Translations under genes and position numbers: made by a program
Shown: in pieces, positions 50,374 to 61,031 of the stretch
Layout of the letters: each line of letters opens with the position of its first letter
Position numbering within the stretch: the stretch's first letter is position 1
Notes under the pieces: generated by a model
Told to the model about the DNA's origin: nothing
Database searches by the model: none
What the model saw: the letters and a program-made list of their open reading frames with translations, nothing else
Source: Tetramitus jugosus
Taxonomy: Eukaryota; Heterolobosea; Eutetramitea; Acrasida; Vahlkampfiidae
Assembly: GCA_937625935.1 (NCBI GenBank)
Contig: OW569363.1
Span: 310,001 to 374,000, forward strand
DNA: 64,000 bases
Direction of reading: 5' to 3'

Positions 50374-51774
50374 TCATCGATTGAGGCTGTTACCATTGGC
50401 ATTAAGGGAGTAGGGAGGACTCTGATACGAAAAATATTCTTCATTAATTCTTCTGGATTGGTCATCAATGATAAGACTGAAGGGATGTTGCTGAATACTA
50501 CCTCCACCACCTGAAGTTATCGAAGATCGTCCACTTAAGAAAGAGTCACTTCGCTTGCGCGAATCAATGACTCGAGGTGGAGAGCCCATATGCCGCGAGA
50601 AAATGATTAGGTTGTCATGCTCCGAATCAGACTCAGAGTAATCGGAAAACTCGTCAATCTGCTGTATTCTAGTCTTCAACGAAGGCGTCAAATAGATGAC
50701 GACAATGATGACAGGGAAACAATCACACACGATATCTACAATTGACACGAACACGTAGTAAGTGTCAATACATAGACTGTTATCCGTCGAAGTGAGAATA
50801 AGTAATGCCAAACTCCAAACGAACTTCAATGTAATGATAATGGACACAACTGTCATTGCCAGCTTCATTCGCTTTGTTTCTCGATAATTGAAATTCGATA
50901 TGATATCAAATCCAGCCCACATTTTGGACCTCGCGTAAAAGTGCCATAGAATCATGAAGCTAACGAATCCAATAATGATCATGCAATGCCATGAAAGGTA
51001 TATGATTGATAGTATCGAATATACATTTGCTTTCGAAATGGATGCTCGTTGATATACGGAACAAAGCACCATTGATAAAATGAGAAAGATCCATTCAATC
51101 GCATGGATCACTAGATTGACAATAGCGATACCAATCTTTGATTTGCGCAGCGTTCGTTTGATAATCACAATCCCGAGTCCATAGGTGTACAGGAGGTGCT
51201 GAGACCAATCAATACACAACATTGTAAATGCACTATAGTAACACAAGCTCGCATAATGATAAATCAAATATCCAATCATAAACACCAATGGATAAGTCAC
51301 ATAACCGTCATCCTTATTCAACACTGCATCATGCATTGTCATTTGCTCGTTATAACCACCAAATATGATCCTCAACAAGAAGAAAACTGCTCTTCCAAGC
51401 GCATACACAATCAACAAGGCATAAAATGAGCTCCTCGAAATACCAAATTTCCAATTTTTCCTCCCATGAGACAACATTCTCACTCGAACCAGCGAGATCA
51501 GTGCCCAAATCAACAATGACACAAACACCAACACCATGACACAACAAATGAACAATGGCAGTGCAAAAGCAGCATGTTCATGCCATTTACCAAACTGAAA
51601 CAGATCATGACAGAGAGGCATTTTGGCACGTGTTGCATTACCCTGAACAAAGTATGGGTTGTAGTGACCTAGTGCACTAGTTGTCGTGTGGTTGTGGTCA
51701 TACGAGGAGGGGAGGATTGCAGCTTTCAATAGTTGTTGAAGTTCTTGCCACCACCACAAGAATAGTTGTGTCAT
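50374..51774 (-). CDS. Seven-TM protein, TOM1/THH1-like
   Basis: A 466-residue protein with seven predicted hydrophobic helices between about 70 and 360 and a Ser/Asp-rich cytoplasmic tail with several acidic Ser sites (SDYSESDSEHD). An N-terminal segment of about 65 residues has N-glycosylation-like sites (NHTT, NATR) and no clear signal peptide. The arrangement, with RMLSHGRKNWKFGISRSSFYALL and a YHYASLCYYSAFTMLCIDWSQ stretch, resembles the TOM1/THH1 (DUF1084) family of plants and protists, which includes GPCR-like proteins. That assignment is by eye. The ATG at 51774 is the first in frame. Confidence 0.6.
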   Translation of the reverse strand: MTQLFLWWWQELQQLLKAAILPSSYDHNHTTTSALGHYNPYFVQGNATRAKMPLCHDLFQFGKWHEHAAFALPLFICCVMVLVFVSLLIWALISLVRVRMLSHGRKNWKFGISRSSFYALLIVYALGRAVFFLLRIIFGGYNEQMTMHDAVLNKDDGYVTYPLVFMIGYLIYHYASLCYYSAFTMLCIDWSQHLLYTYGLGIVIIKRTLRKSKIGIAIVNLVIHAIEWIFLILSMVLCSVYQRASISKANVYSILSIIYLSWHCMIIIGFVSFMILWHFYARSKMWAGFDIISNFNYRETKRMKLAMTVVSIIITLKFVWSLALLILTSTDNSLCIDTYYVFVSIVDIVCDCFPVIIVVIYLTPSLKTRIQQIDEFSDYSESDSEHDNLIIFSRHMGSPPRVIDSRKRSDSFLSGRSSITSGGGGSIQQHPFSLIIDDQSRRINEEYFSYQSPPYSLNANGNSLNR

Positions 51775-51977
51775 TTATCTAATAGTGTACTCGACTGCAA
51801 TTAAAATCAACAATACATGGACACTCGTTCTCTGCGAGTGCACAAAACCAACAACAAGCTTCTTCTTTTCTGACCTAAAACTTCTCTTTCTGAATTCAAA
51901 TTCGGAGTTTTGTTTTGTGTGTTAAAAGCGATCACTTTTCCCGCCATTTCATTTTCTCCTTCCACCACAACAAAAAA

Positions 51978-53894
51978 ATGCAGTCAAGAAGAGTAACATT
52001 ATCGTTGGTCAAAAAACAATATTCTCTGTCCAACAGAGTTTTGTTTTGCAACAACAATCCACCTTCATTATTTGCTCTCCACAATCACCAACAACCCATT
52101 ACCCTCAATCATCAGACAATCAGAACGCAAGCAACAACAACTACCACAAACGCACATCATGATGCTGAAGAATCATCTCATCCTTCCTCCTCCCATCATC
52201 ACTCCAAACCCATCCTCAAACAAAAGAAAATGTCAAGCTACAATAGCAGAGCAAAGCTACCAGATGACATGCAAAACGTGTTTGAGATGATGTCGGAAAA
52301 ACAAATGGCACAATTGGAGTCACAATTACCACCTCCCACCATTACCTATAGTGAACCAACAACATTAATAACAGAAGAAGAAGAAGACATATCATCATCA
52401 TCATTTAATGAGAAGGAAATGATCAAAGTGTTTGCAGAACAAATGAACAACATTATTCAAAAAATCAATCCAAGTATCAGCAGTGAAATTAAGATTGGAT
52501 TGGCAGTGAGTGGAGGCATAGACAGCATGTCACTCTCCATTCTGATGTACAAGTGGAAAATGTCATTGCCATTGGCCGTTCAACACAAGGTTTCCATTGT
52601 TGCCATTACAGTGAATCATGCAAAACGTGAGGAGAGTCAATTGGAAGTCGTACAAGTCAAGCAATGGATGAAACAAAAGTATCAGTTCGACACACTCATC
52701 TACAATGTCAAGTGGCAGAATGAGAAGATCAATCAGGAAACATGCAGAGAAAAGAGATTGTCTTGCTTGGCTGATGCGAAGGCACGGTGTGATTTGAGTG
52801 TGATTCTATTGGGACAGCACCTTGATGATCAAGTCGAAGTGTTCTTGTATCGAATGGCGTTGGGCAGTGGCTTGCAGGGACTTTCAGGTGTTCCTGATGT
52901 GACTCATTTGATTGGATGCGATTTCGCAAGGCCTCTGCAGTTGTTTAGAAAGCAGCAATTGACGCAACTATGTATTGAAAACAATCAGCCTTGGTTGAGT
53001 GATCCGACAAACTTTGATCAGCACGAATTCCGAGGCAGTGTGCGCGCATGTTTGCCAAAGTGGGAGAATTATAATATTTCGCACGAGGAAATCATCCATG
53101 CAATGCATTCGATTCGAAACTTGGTACAAGTCATGAATCATACGATTGGAAACTTTATACAGACAAATGTTAAATTTGATCGCAATCTCGGCTGTGTTGC
53201 AATCAACTTGAATGGACTCTTGACGTTACTTCCAAAAACCCATGCTCTCACATTGATTGGAGCTCTATCACAATATGTGTCGAACAAGAAGTATGTGCCT
53301 AGAACTGCGTCTCTCGAAACTGTGTACAACTTTTTTAAGAAGGCACAAAACAATCGCGAACTCGAGAATACAGTTACTTGTGGCCTGTGTTTATTCGTTG
53401 TAAAGAGTAACACAATCTATGTTGCTCGAGAGCCAACACCGACCAAAAAGTCATCCACTGTGTCATTCAATTTTGAAGAAACAGTTCTGTTCGATAATCG
53501 GTACAAGATCACACTATCCCATCAGCACAAGTGGAACTCACGTGTCGATCGAGGTGCTCAGTTCGATTTTTGGCAAAATGGTGATTCTGTAGGCTACGAA
53601 GAAGATGCACATAGCTCAAGGGAACAAAACTATCATCAAAGAGCAAATACCTCAAACTCGTCACTCAGAGTGAGAGGATTTAAGGATAAAGATTGGCAAG
53701 TCGTCGCGCGCTCAATCTGGAACAAGACTAGGTACAACACTCCTTGGTTCTTGCGCTATGGAATACCTGTAATTGAAGATTCACAAGGTATTCTCGCGAT
53801 CCCTCTGCTTGGGTACAAGAGAAATAGAGATATTTATTGGAAGTGTGAATTCATATCAGACACCAATGTCATTCAAAAGTTTGTAAACAAGTGA
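51978..53894 (+). CDS. TILS: tRNA(Ile)-lysidine synthetase, mitochondrial-type
   Basis: A 638-residue PP-loop ATPase. The TilS reaction puts lysidine at position 34 of tRNA-Ile(CAT) so it reads AUA. The PP-loop SGGIDS is at 178-183. The family blocks ITVNHAKREES, LGQHLDDQVEVFLYR and the WLSDPTNFD/ RGSVRACLP region follow. A His/Ser-rich leader of about 100 residues precedes, with a basic N-terminus (MQSRRVTLSLVKK) that fits mitochondrial targeting. The C-terminal 250 residues are a second domain with WQVVARSIWNKTR near the end. The start is the ATG at 51978; the frame is open earlier only from TTG. Substrate tRNA would be mitochondrially encoded, which is inferred. Confidence 0.85.
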   Translation: MQSRRVTLSLVKKQYSLSNRVLFCNNNPPSLFALHNHQQPITLNHQTIRTQATTTTTNAHHDAEESSHPSSSHHHSKPILKQKKMSSYNSRAKLPDDMQNVFEMMSEKQMAQLESQLPPPTITYSEPTTLITEEEEDISSSSFNEKEMIKVFAEQMNNIIQKINPSISSEIKIGLAVSGGIDSMSLSILMYKWKMSLPLAVQHKVSIVAITVNHAKREESQLEVVQVKQWMKQKYQFDTLIYNVKWQNEKINQETCREKRLSCLADAKARCDLSVILLGQHLDDQVEVFLYRMALGSGLQGLSGVPDVTHLIGCDFARPLQLFRKQQLTQLCIENNQPWLSDPTNFDQHEFRGSVRACLPKWENYNISHEEIIHAMHSIRNLVQVMNHTIGNFIQTNVKFDRNLGCVAINLNGLLTLLPKTHALTLIGALSQYVSNKKYVPRTASLETVYNFFKKAQNNRELENTVTCGLCLFVVKSNTIYVAREPTPTKKSSTVSFNFEETVLFDNRYKITLSHQHKWNSRVDRGAQFDFWQNGDSVGYEEDAHSSREQNYHQRANTSNSSLRVRGFKDKDWQVVARSIWNKTRYNTPWFLRYGIPVIEDSQGILAIPLLGYKRNRDIYWKCEFISDTNVIQKFVNK

Positions 53895-54209
53895 AAACCA
53901 CCACCGCGATGTCGAGAAAAGTCTTCATTTCCCTTTCGAACTGATGTGGGTATTATTTCTGTAGATGGCTGATCTGTGTTTTTTGGTCTTGATGACATCC
54001 CATCAACTGTGTTTGCGGATTTGTTCCTCTTATTTAGGGAAAACTCCTTGCGAAAACTTGCTGCCAACCTTTCTATTGGTGACCTTACAATTAACAATTA
54101 CAATTCGCGGACAAACAACTCCCCCTTTGCTTTAAGAAGCGAACAGTTGTTGCTGCCAGCTTTTGCCGCAACATCCAAAAACATCCAAACACACCTATTC
54201 CCAACAACA

Positions 54210-55478
54210 ATGAGAGTTAACACCATTTTGTCAGTAGCACTCGTTTTGCTATTCTGCGTTTTGTCAGTCTACGCAAAGAGAGTTAGCGTTGATGACGTTA
54301 TGACCAAGGCTGAATTCTACAAGCAACACTGGGGAAAGTACCAAAAGGACTTTAAGGAGGCTGCTGCCATCTTGAAGACTATCTCTAGCTCTGATGCTGA
54401 CAAGAACATCTTCAAGAAGATCAAGGTCGACAAGATTTTGGGAGGCTTGAACAAGGTTAGCCAAGCTGCTGGTCACATCCAAAGCATCAAGGGTTTGTTC
54501 ATGGCTGATTCCGAAGCTGACAAGAAGTTCTGGAAGAAGATCAAGATTGACAAGATTTTGGGTGGTTTGGGAAAGGTCAGCGAAGCTGCTGGTCACTTGC
54601 AAACTATCAAGGGTGTCTTCATGGAAGATGTCGCAGCTGACAAGATTAACATTGGCAAGATTTTGTCTGGTGTTGAAAAGGCTTCTCAAGTTGCTGGTCA
54701 CTTGCAAACCATCAAGGGATTGTTCTCCATGAGCGATGCTGAGAAGATTAACTTCAACAAGATCTTGAACGGTTTGGGCAAGGCTTCCCAAGCTGCTGGA
54801 CACATCAACAACATCAAGGGTTTGTTCATGTCAGATGCTGAAAAGATCAGATGGAACAAGGTCTTGGGTGGTTTGGGCAAGGCTGCTCAAGTTGCTGGCC
54901 AAATCAACACCATTAAGGGCGTTTTCATGTCTGATGCTGAGAAGATTAACTTTAACAAAATCTTGAACGGTTTGGGCAAGGCATCTCAAGCTGCTGGACA
55001 CATCAACAACATCAAGGGTTTGTTTATGTCCGATGCCGAAGCTGAAGCTGAGAAGAAATTCTGGAAGAAGATCAAGTGGGACAAGATCTCCAACGGTTTG
55101 GGCAAGGTCTCCGAAGCTGCTGGACACATCCAAACTATTAAGGGATTGTTCCTGGCTGATGCTGCTGCTGAAGCTGAGAAGAAGTTCTGGAAGAAGATCA
55201 AGGTCGACAAGATCTTGAGCGGCTTGGGAAAGGCTTCTGAAGCTGCTGGTCATATCTCCACCATCAAGGGTTTGTTCATGTCCGATGCTGAAAAGATCAG
55301 ATGGAACAAGGTCTTGGGCGGTTTGGGAAAGGCTGCTCAAGTTGCTGGCCAAATCAACACCATTAAGGGCGTTTTCATGTCTGATGCTGAAAAGATTAAC
55401 TTCAACAAGATCTTGAACGGTTTGGGAAAGGCTTCCCAAGCTGCTGGACACATTAACACTATCAAGGGATTGTTCTAA
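54210..55478 (+). CDS. Secreted protein with ten tandem amphipathic repeats
   Basis: A 422-residue protein I do not recognise. It begins with a signal peptide (1-22, hydrophobic core LSVALVLLFCVLSV, Ala at -1) followed by a basic pair. Residues 23-68 are a unique N-terminal part. From about 69 to the end, ten repeats of 33-42 residues occur, each with a core of the form KIL-x-GLGKAS-x-AAGH-x-x-x-IKGLF and a linker (SDAEK, or an AEAEKKFWKK variant). The repeats alternate Lys and hydrophobic positions and are probably amphipathic helices. Codon use is strongly biased to AAG, AAC, GCT and TTG, unlike its neighbours, suggesting high expression. No Cys is present in the repeats. A surface, antimicrobial or structural role is possible; none is shown. 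Confidence 0.75.
   Translation: MRVNTILSVALVLLFCVLSVYAKRVSVDDVMTKAEFYKQHWGKYQKDFKEAAAILKTISSSDADKNIFKKIKVDKILGGLNKVSQAAGHIQSIKGLFMADSEADKKFWKKIKIDKILGGLGKVSEAAGHLQTIKGVFMEDVAADKINIGKILSGVEKASQVAGHLQTIKGLFSMSDAEKINFNKILNGLGKASQAAGHINNIKGLFMSDAEKIRWNKVLGGLGKAAQVAGQINTIKGVFMSDAEKINFNKILNGLGKASQAAGHINNIKGLFMSDAEAEAEKKFWKKIKWDKISNGLGKVSEAAGHIQTIKGLFLADAAAEAEKKFWKKIKVDKILSGLGKASEAAGHISTIKGLFMSDAEKIRWNKVLGGLGKAAQVAGQINTIKGVFMSDAEKINFNKILNGLGKASQAAGHINTIKGLF
54414..55478 (+). repeat. Ten tandem coding repeats of about 100-126 bp
   Basis: Direct repeats inside the secreted protein gene. Two blocks of two repeats (near 54840-55050 and near 55290-55478) are almost identical at the DNA level, with only a few silent differences over about 200 bp. 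Other repeats differ mainly in the linker. This pattern suggests recent duplication or gene conversion within the gene. Confidence 0.85.
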
Positions 55479-55702
55479 ATGAATCACATTTTTTGATACA
55501 GCATTACCTTCCTCGTTTCTTGTACACGTGCTATACTCGGGCCCTGTAATTCTCCCCGTTTAAGCGGAGATTCACACACCAAAAAAACTAGCTGTTGGAA
55601 GGAACAGAACTTCGCAACACACAAACACTGGCGAACAATTGTGTAAACAGAGGCGTGTGTTATGCTAGAAGACGACCAGCGAGCAGTTTGACCAACCACA
55701 AC

Positions 55703-57226
55703 ATGTATCCTCTTTCTGCCAACCATTCGTCATCGCAACAACAAGCTACTACCTCCTCCAGTGAAGAATTTGATCTTCTTCCTAACTTGTCCATCACAAC
55801 CAAGCCATCATCTACAACTATTGACAATGACCCAACTGTTGAGCTCAAACAAGAGAACATCAATGTAAAGAGTCCACTATTAAACTTGCCACTTCTTCCA
55901 CCGACTACCATTGGCAATAATAATATGAATGGTGATCATCCTCATCAATTGACTGAAAATGAACAAGAAGGAGCTTTCAAGCATTTGTTACAGTTGAGTG
56001 GCAATGAAATGTGTGCAGATTGTGGACAATTGAATCCTACATGGGCCTCAACCAATCTCGGTGTCTTTATTTGCATTACATGCAGTGGGTGTCATCGTCA
56101 AATGGGCACTCACATATCAAAAGTGAAGAGCATATCGTTGGATCGATGGAACAGTGTAGAGCTAAGACAAATGGACAAATTTGGAAACAAGAATGTGAAT
56201 GATAGAGTCTCAATACTGATGAGAGGAAGAGGATTGATTGAATCGATTGAACCGAATTGCACGAGAGAAGAACGAATGAATTTTATTGTGCAAAAGTATC
56301 ATTGCTATCATTCCTATTTGAGTAGTCAGAGTACGAATACGAATGGTGATAATAAGAGTGAGAGCGCGAATGATTCAGAGAGTGCGAATAATATGCTCCA
56401 CCATACTACATCTCCTCGAATTACAGTTTCAAAAACACCGAATCGACGACCACAAACAAATCGGAGTGACAATAACATTTCCATGGATTCTCTTGTAAAT
56501 AGTGATTTTGATTCGTCGTTTGTAACAGATAGTAGTAGCCAATTTGTTGATGTAGAAGGTGTTGAGGAGGTAATGCTGAATGATTCATTGGATAGTACAC
56601 TCTCTCCTGCACCCAGTTCTAATATACTTATGAGTCCAAACTCCATCTCGAAGAGAAAAGAGAGAGGTTTGATTAGTAGAGCCAAGTCATTTGTAGAGCG
56701 GAGGCGTGGAAAGCATCGGAGAAGTCAATCGAGTACTGAGATTGGTATGGTTGAGTTTCAGGGCATACTTGTTATCAACCTGAAGAGGGGGTACGATCTG
56801 TCCGCTCGAGATCCTTATTGCAAAATTTGGACGGGTCCTAATCCCGACAATCCATCAGACCTTTTCCATGGACAACTCATGAAATCAAAGGTGGTGAAGA
56901 AGTGCTCAAACCCAGAATGGAATGAAACCTTGACATGCTGTGTGTGTAATATTGAAACTGATGCCCTCTTCATCAAGTGTAAGGATGCAGACAGAGTTGC
57001 GATCAAAAATGGTATGTATTGGCTTATGATTCCTCCTTTGTTCTATGCCGAAAGTGATTGACTCACCTTCTTCTTATCATGTAAAGAACATGTGAGAGGT
57101 ACCAAAAGTATTCCTCTCGTTTTTCTCTCTAAATCGAGTGACCCGGTCCACAATATTAGGGTATCACTCGATGGTGTGAAGAGGGGAGAAATTGAACTGG
57201 AGATATCCTATCAAAAACTATTGTAA
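55703..57226 (+). CDS. ArfGAP with C2 domain
   Basis: Two exons, 55703-57011 and 57087-57226, with a 75-bp intron (GTATGT/AAG) inside the C2 domain, give 482 residues. An ArfGAP zinc finger covers about 90-215: Cys104, Cys107, Cys124 and Cys127 in the CxxC-x16-CxxC spacing, then CHRQMGTH with the predicted arginine finger at Arg132. It stimulates GTP hydrolysis on ARF GTPases during vesicle traffic. A Ser/Asn-rich linker (220-345) with a basic patch RKERGLISRAKSF follows. The C-terminal C2 domain (about 350-482) has GILVINLKRGYDLSARDPY and the C-terminal strand IELEISYQKLL. A Ca2+ or lipid role is inferred. The track-like upstream open frame lacks an ATG, so 55703 is chosen. Confidence 0.85.
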
Positions 57227-57353
57227 ATAACCGATTCGGAAAAAATTGAAATATATCAACGCTTAACCTAATTTAAATAAATTTTCCAAAAAAGGAACAA
57301 GACAACAAACTACGATTATCCCACCACACAACTTCTGATTTTAATATTTCTTT

Positions 57354-58894
57354 CTAGAAAATGGTTGCATATTCAAAAGGTCTGAAGCATGTGTATCTTG
57401 AAACACAGCTCATGTCTTGACCAGAAAACTTCTCCTTGATGGCACTCAAGTTGGAGCCACCAACATCTTGGAAGACGCGCAATACTTGAGCAATACAATG
57501 CTTTAGTTCGTGCACCGAGACACCAGCAACTTGCTTCAATGCCAGTGGCCAATGATGGGAGTTCATCACGAATAGAGCCACAACAACACAGGAAGCAGCA
57601 ACTACAGATGGTAAGAAACCAAGCATGTTGTATTTTTGAAGAGTAAGTTCAGACAAGAAATTAGCCATATCAGAAACAATCTTGTTGGCTCCTACTACCT
57701 TCAAAAAACGTTCAAGAAAGTCATAAGTAGTAACTACAGTGACATCGAATGAAAGTGCATTGAGAATCATGATTTCCATTCTTGGAATTTCCTCCCTGGT
57801 GTAGGTGTTGTCAGTGATGTAAACCAAATCATCCACTGAAGGGCAATCCATTTCAAAGTATTTACTATCAATAGAAAAAAAAGTGAGTGATGTTGTTCAA
57901 ATTACTATCTTAACAAGATACGAGTGAAAAGTGTACATACGCAGCAATCAATAAAGAGGTCACTCCAACTAATTGCAATCTACCTCGAGTGATTACCACT
58001 CTAGTCAAGTATCTATCAAGGATGTTCACTGCCAAGTAGAGTGTTTCTGGGCGCAAGGAGAACTCGCGAGCAACCTCAAAGAGCCAATCAACTAAAATTG
58101 CTCTCATGACATGGCTAATATCAGTTTGTATTCTTTCCATGTAATCAGAGTTTGGCTTGAGCTGACCTTCAGTGTCTTTCAAATGAGCAAAGATTTCAGC
58201 GGCAACACTTTCTTGAGCACTCATTGGTGGGGAGTGATCCATGAATTCATTCTCTTCTTCCTCTTCCTCCTCATCGTCAAAGTCATAGTCTGAATAGACT
58301 TCATCCTCGTCCAAATCTTCATCTTCTTCAGACAAAGTATCATTGCCCACTGGATGAGAGAAGGCTGGAGCAAGTTGAAGTCGTTGTTGGTCAAACAGTG
58401 CTTGAGGAGTGGTTGTTGAGCTAACAGAGGACACATGGCTTGATTGGGTTCCTTGAGCAGGGACAGATTGTTGTTGAGGGATTGGACCCTAATTGATTGT
58501 AAAAAAATTGTAAAGTTCAAAAAAAAAGCTACAAGTCAGAAAAATGGTCAACCAATCAAAAAAAATACAAGCAAAGACAAACCTTTGTAAAGAAAGAGAA
58601 GCGACTTTGCTCAGGTTGAGTCGTTCTCATGTTGTAGTGCAAGTTCGTGACATCATTCAATGCCCTTGCTTGTTGTTGTTGTTGTGTCACTTGTCCTGAA
58701 GCACAAAAACCTCCTAGGTTTTGAAAAGGGACATTCACACAACTAGGTTGTTGTACATGGTATACTGATGGACCATTCATACCAACACCATTCTTGTATT
58801 GGACTGGACGATGAATAGCATGAATATTGTTCTCGTTTTGGACTTGGTTTGGTTGAGCAAATGGGAACATTGCTCCATTAAAGTTAGGGTTCAT
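57354..58894 (-). CDS. Mitotic cyclin A/B
   Basis: Three exons, 58894-58583, 58488-57941 and 57864-57354, with introns of 94 and 76 bp and matching phases, give 456 residues. The N-terminus has a destruction box, RALNDVTNL (77-85), the signal for APC/C ubiquitination. A Ser/Gln- and then Asp/Glu-rich linker (about 125-190) leads into the first cyclin box, with MRAILVDWLFEVAREFSLRPETLYLAVNILDRYL (a span, about 215-250), which binds the CDK. A second cyclin fold follows, with MILNALSFDVTVVTTYDFLERFL. It fits cyclin A/B; B is slightly favoured but not certain. The Gln-rich leader of exon 1 contains CAA repeats. Confidence 0.88.
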
Positions 58895-59588
58895 TTTTTT
58901 GGGTCTTTTTTGTTAGGGATATCGACTTATCGATAATGTTTCTTATATATAGCTTATGGGGTTTTAAGCTTTTTTTCTTGTCACTGAGAGATATAGAGAG
59001 ATAGATAGGGTCTGTTTTTAAGTAAATAATAGGATGAGGAGAACACCACCTTTAAAGTTCCTGTTTGTGAAAAAGCCTTTGATAGAGAGATGCGATGACT
59101 TTTCTTGATGCAGCAAGACTTGAGAATCAGCTTGGGGAGCTCAGAAAAAAAAAGCACAGAAAGACCTTCAGAGAGGGAATATGTGAGAGAAAAATCCAAC
59201 AAAATGTACGTGTGAAGACACAGAATGTGGATTGATCACAGGAGGTGTGAATTAAGTTAATTGAAAAGGGGTAGGTTGTTAAGGGTGTGTTAGCTTTGGT
59301 GTTGTACTTGAGAGTAGTGAGAAGATGAATGCTTTTTTATGGGGCAGTGTGGAGAGGGATCGCTGGCTGGGAAGCTTGGTTGGAATGTTCGCTCCGCCCT
59401 TGGAAAAATGCACACGAGCGCTGAAAATTTTGCAATGGGAGGAGGAGAAATGATTTGTTTTGGGACTTTCTATTCATAGTGAATTGGGAGCGTCTTGTCA
59501 AAGAGTGTTCCCTGACAAGTCGATGGCATTGTTCTCCCTGTTTGGTCTCCCATGGGATTACATCCATTATCTCCACATTGTTTTGTAC
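58895..59588. other. Intergenic, upstream of cyclin
   Basis: A 694-bp gap between the cyclin start and the TMEM230-like stop, both minus. It should hold the cyclin promoter and 5' UTR. Purine/pyrimidine-rich blocks (AGAGATAGATAG near 58990) and short frames occur, but no motif or RNA gene was seen. Confidence 0.4.
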
Positions 59589-60248
59589 CTAATCCTCATC
59601 GTCGTAGCTGGGCAACTGATCCATACTATAACCACTATCAGGTGAAAACACAATGTGGTAAATGATGAAAACAGAGTAAGCTCCTGGACAGAGCAACACT
59701 CCTCCTGCAACAAACCAACCAATTGCAAACTTTGGATCCTTGCATCTATTGACACACAGTAGGCCACAGACGGAAAAAAAGAGCCCCATGATAAACATGA
59801 CAAGTGAAGCAATCGTAGTTTTTCTTGGTAGAGAATGAACTCTGTCCCAAGCAGTCGCTGCAATCTTGTTAGCAAGGGCCTTCCGTCTTGGCAGCCGGTC
59901 TTTCTGCGTCGCAATTTTTCGGATTGAAATCTCTTTCTGGCAATTTGGGGGATGTTGTCTTCTGACATTCGTAGCCTGGTCAGATAGAAGGGGAGTTCTA
60001 GTTGGATCTTTTACGATAACACGATTCAGTTCTTCCTCGTAGTTCTCTTCACATTCATCTTCCAGGTCACTCATCATTTCATCCGATTCAGAAGAACCAA
60101 GAAGATCACTGTCATACGCTTCATCGTCTGTGTTTGTTGATCTCTGAGATTGTGCACTGGGGGAAGTATGCTTTCTGAGACGACTGCCAAAAGTTTGTTC
60201 TTGAGCGAGCAATGGCCGAATGGAAAAGTGGTCCTCTTCTTCTCGCAT
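59589..60248 (-). CDS. TMEM230/TMEM134-like two-TM protein
   Basis: A 219-residue protein. The N-terminal 130 residues are hydrophilic and acidic with Ser-rich clusters (SSESDEMMSDLEDE). Two hydrophobic helices follow, IASLVMFIMGLFFSVCGLL (about 140-158) and FAIGWFVAGGVLLCPGAYSVFIIY (169-192), and the end GYSMDQLPSYDDED matches the conserved GYSxDDIPxFDD tail of TMEM230 (DUF872). In animals the family is linked to vesicle trafficking. Both termini should face the cytosol. The ATG at 60248 is first in frame. Confidence 0.82.
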   Translation of the reverse strand: MREEEDHFSIRPLLAQEQTFGSRLRKHTSPSAQSQRSTNTDDEAYDSDLLGSSESDEMMSDLEDECEENYEEELNRVIVKDPTRTPLLSDQATNVRRQHPPNCQKEISIRKIATQKDRLPRRKALANKIAATAWDRVHSLPRKTTIASLVMFIMGLFFSVCGLLCVNRCKDPKFAIGWFVAGGVLLCPGAYSVFIIYHIVFSPDSGYSMDQLPSYDDED

Positions 60249-60317
60249 TATTTTCTTCTGTGGGTTCGTTTGTTGTGGTTCTGATCTGGTTGTGATTGTG
60301 TTTGGAGAATGAATTTT

Positions 60318-61031
60318 TTATAGCAATTTAAAGTTTTGGAAGAGTTGTTGATTGTTGGTATCGATCTTCTTTTTCTTGGAGTGATTGGGTGTGCTGTACG
60401 GCACGAGTTCTTTGAGTCCACTGCTTCTCTTCTTCCTGGAGATCTCTTGTTCGGGATTACAAACAACAAATGTCAAGGAGTTTTGTTGACTTGTATTGTG
60501 TGGCAAAGGAGCGTCTATAGTTGGTTGACCAGTTCGGACACTGACTAAAGGATGCCGAATGGAAATTGAGGACACCATATTTCCAGTCTGATCATGGTTA
60601 CTTTTGATGGCAGGAGGTTGCATCACGGAAGTCGAGTGGACAGGAATCATCTCAGGTGAGACAACATCCACGTGGACCTGCGAGCTCACCAGATAATGCA
60701 TAGGATGAGAGTTAGCAGAGATTGACTGATGATGGATTTTTATCTTTGTCAGGATGGGAAGAAAATGAACTTCTTCTGTGATTGGCAGCTGTGTTGTGCT
60801 CGTGCTATGTGTCATTGTATCATTGTGAAGTAAATGTTCGATGTCACTGCTACTCGAAAGGTCTTCCTGATCATCAGAGTTATAGTCTCCAAGACTGTCC
60901 AAATGCCGAAGATAGGCCAACCGCTTGAGGTGATCCTCAACTTGTTGAATCATTTGGTCGTCTATATCTAGTTTGAGATTAAGTGGCAGATATGTTGTAT
61001 TGGAGGGACAGACGAAATCACTATTTTCCAT
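60318..61031 (-). CDS. Unknown protein, Ser/His-rich, possibly nuclear
   Basis: A 237-residue protein I do not recognise. An N-terminal helix (DDQMIQQVEDHLKRLAYLRHL) precedes Ser/Thr/His-rich sequence with no predicted fold. A basic cluster, RKKRSSGLKELVPYS and HSKKKKID, near the end could be a nuclear localisation signal. A CAG acceptor sits just before the ATG, so a 5' exon may lie upstream. An open frame at 61045-61326 (starting MGIDINHDRN) could supply it, but no clean donor joins the two in phase. The gene is co-directional with TMEM230-like. Confidence 0.45.
   Translation of the reverse strand: MENSDFVCPSNTTYLPLNLKLDIDDQMIQQVEDHLKRLAYLRHLDSLGDYNSDDQEDLSSSSDIEHLLHNDTMTHSTSTTQLPITEEVHFLPILTKIKIHHQSISANSHPMHYLVSSQVHVDVVSPEMIPVHSTSVMQPPAIKSNHDQTGNMVSSISIRHPLVSVRTGQPTIDAPLPHNTSQQNSLTFVVCNPEQEISRKKRSSGLKELVPYSTPNHSKKKKIDTNNQQLFQNFKLL

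Noticed and set aside
54210-55478. Naegleriapore or other saposin-like pore protein as the identity of the repeat protein.
   Set aside because: The saposin Cys framework is absent; the repeats are Cys-free.
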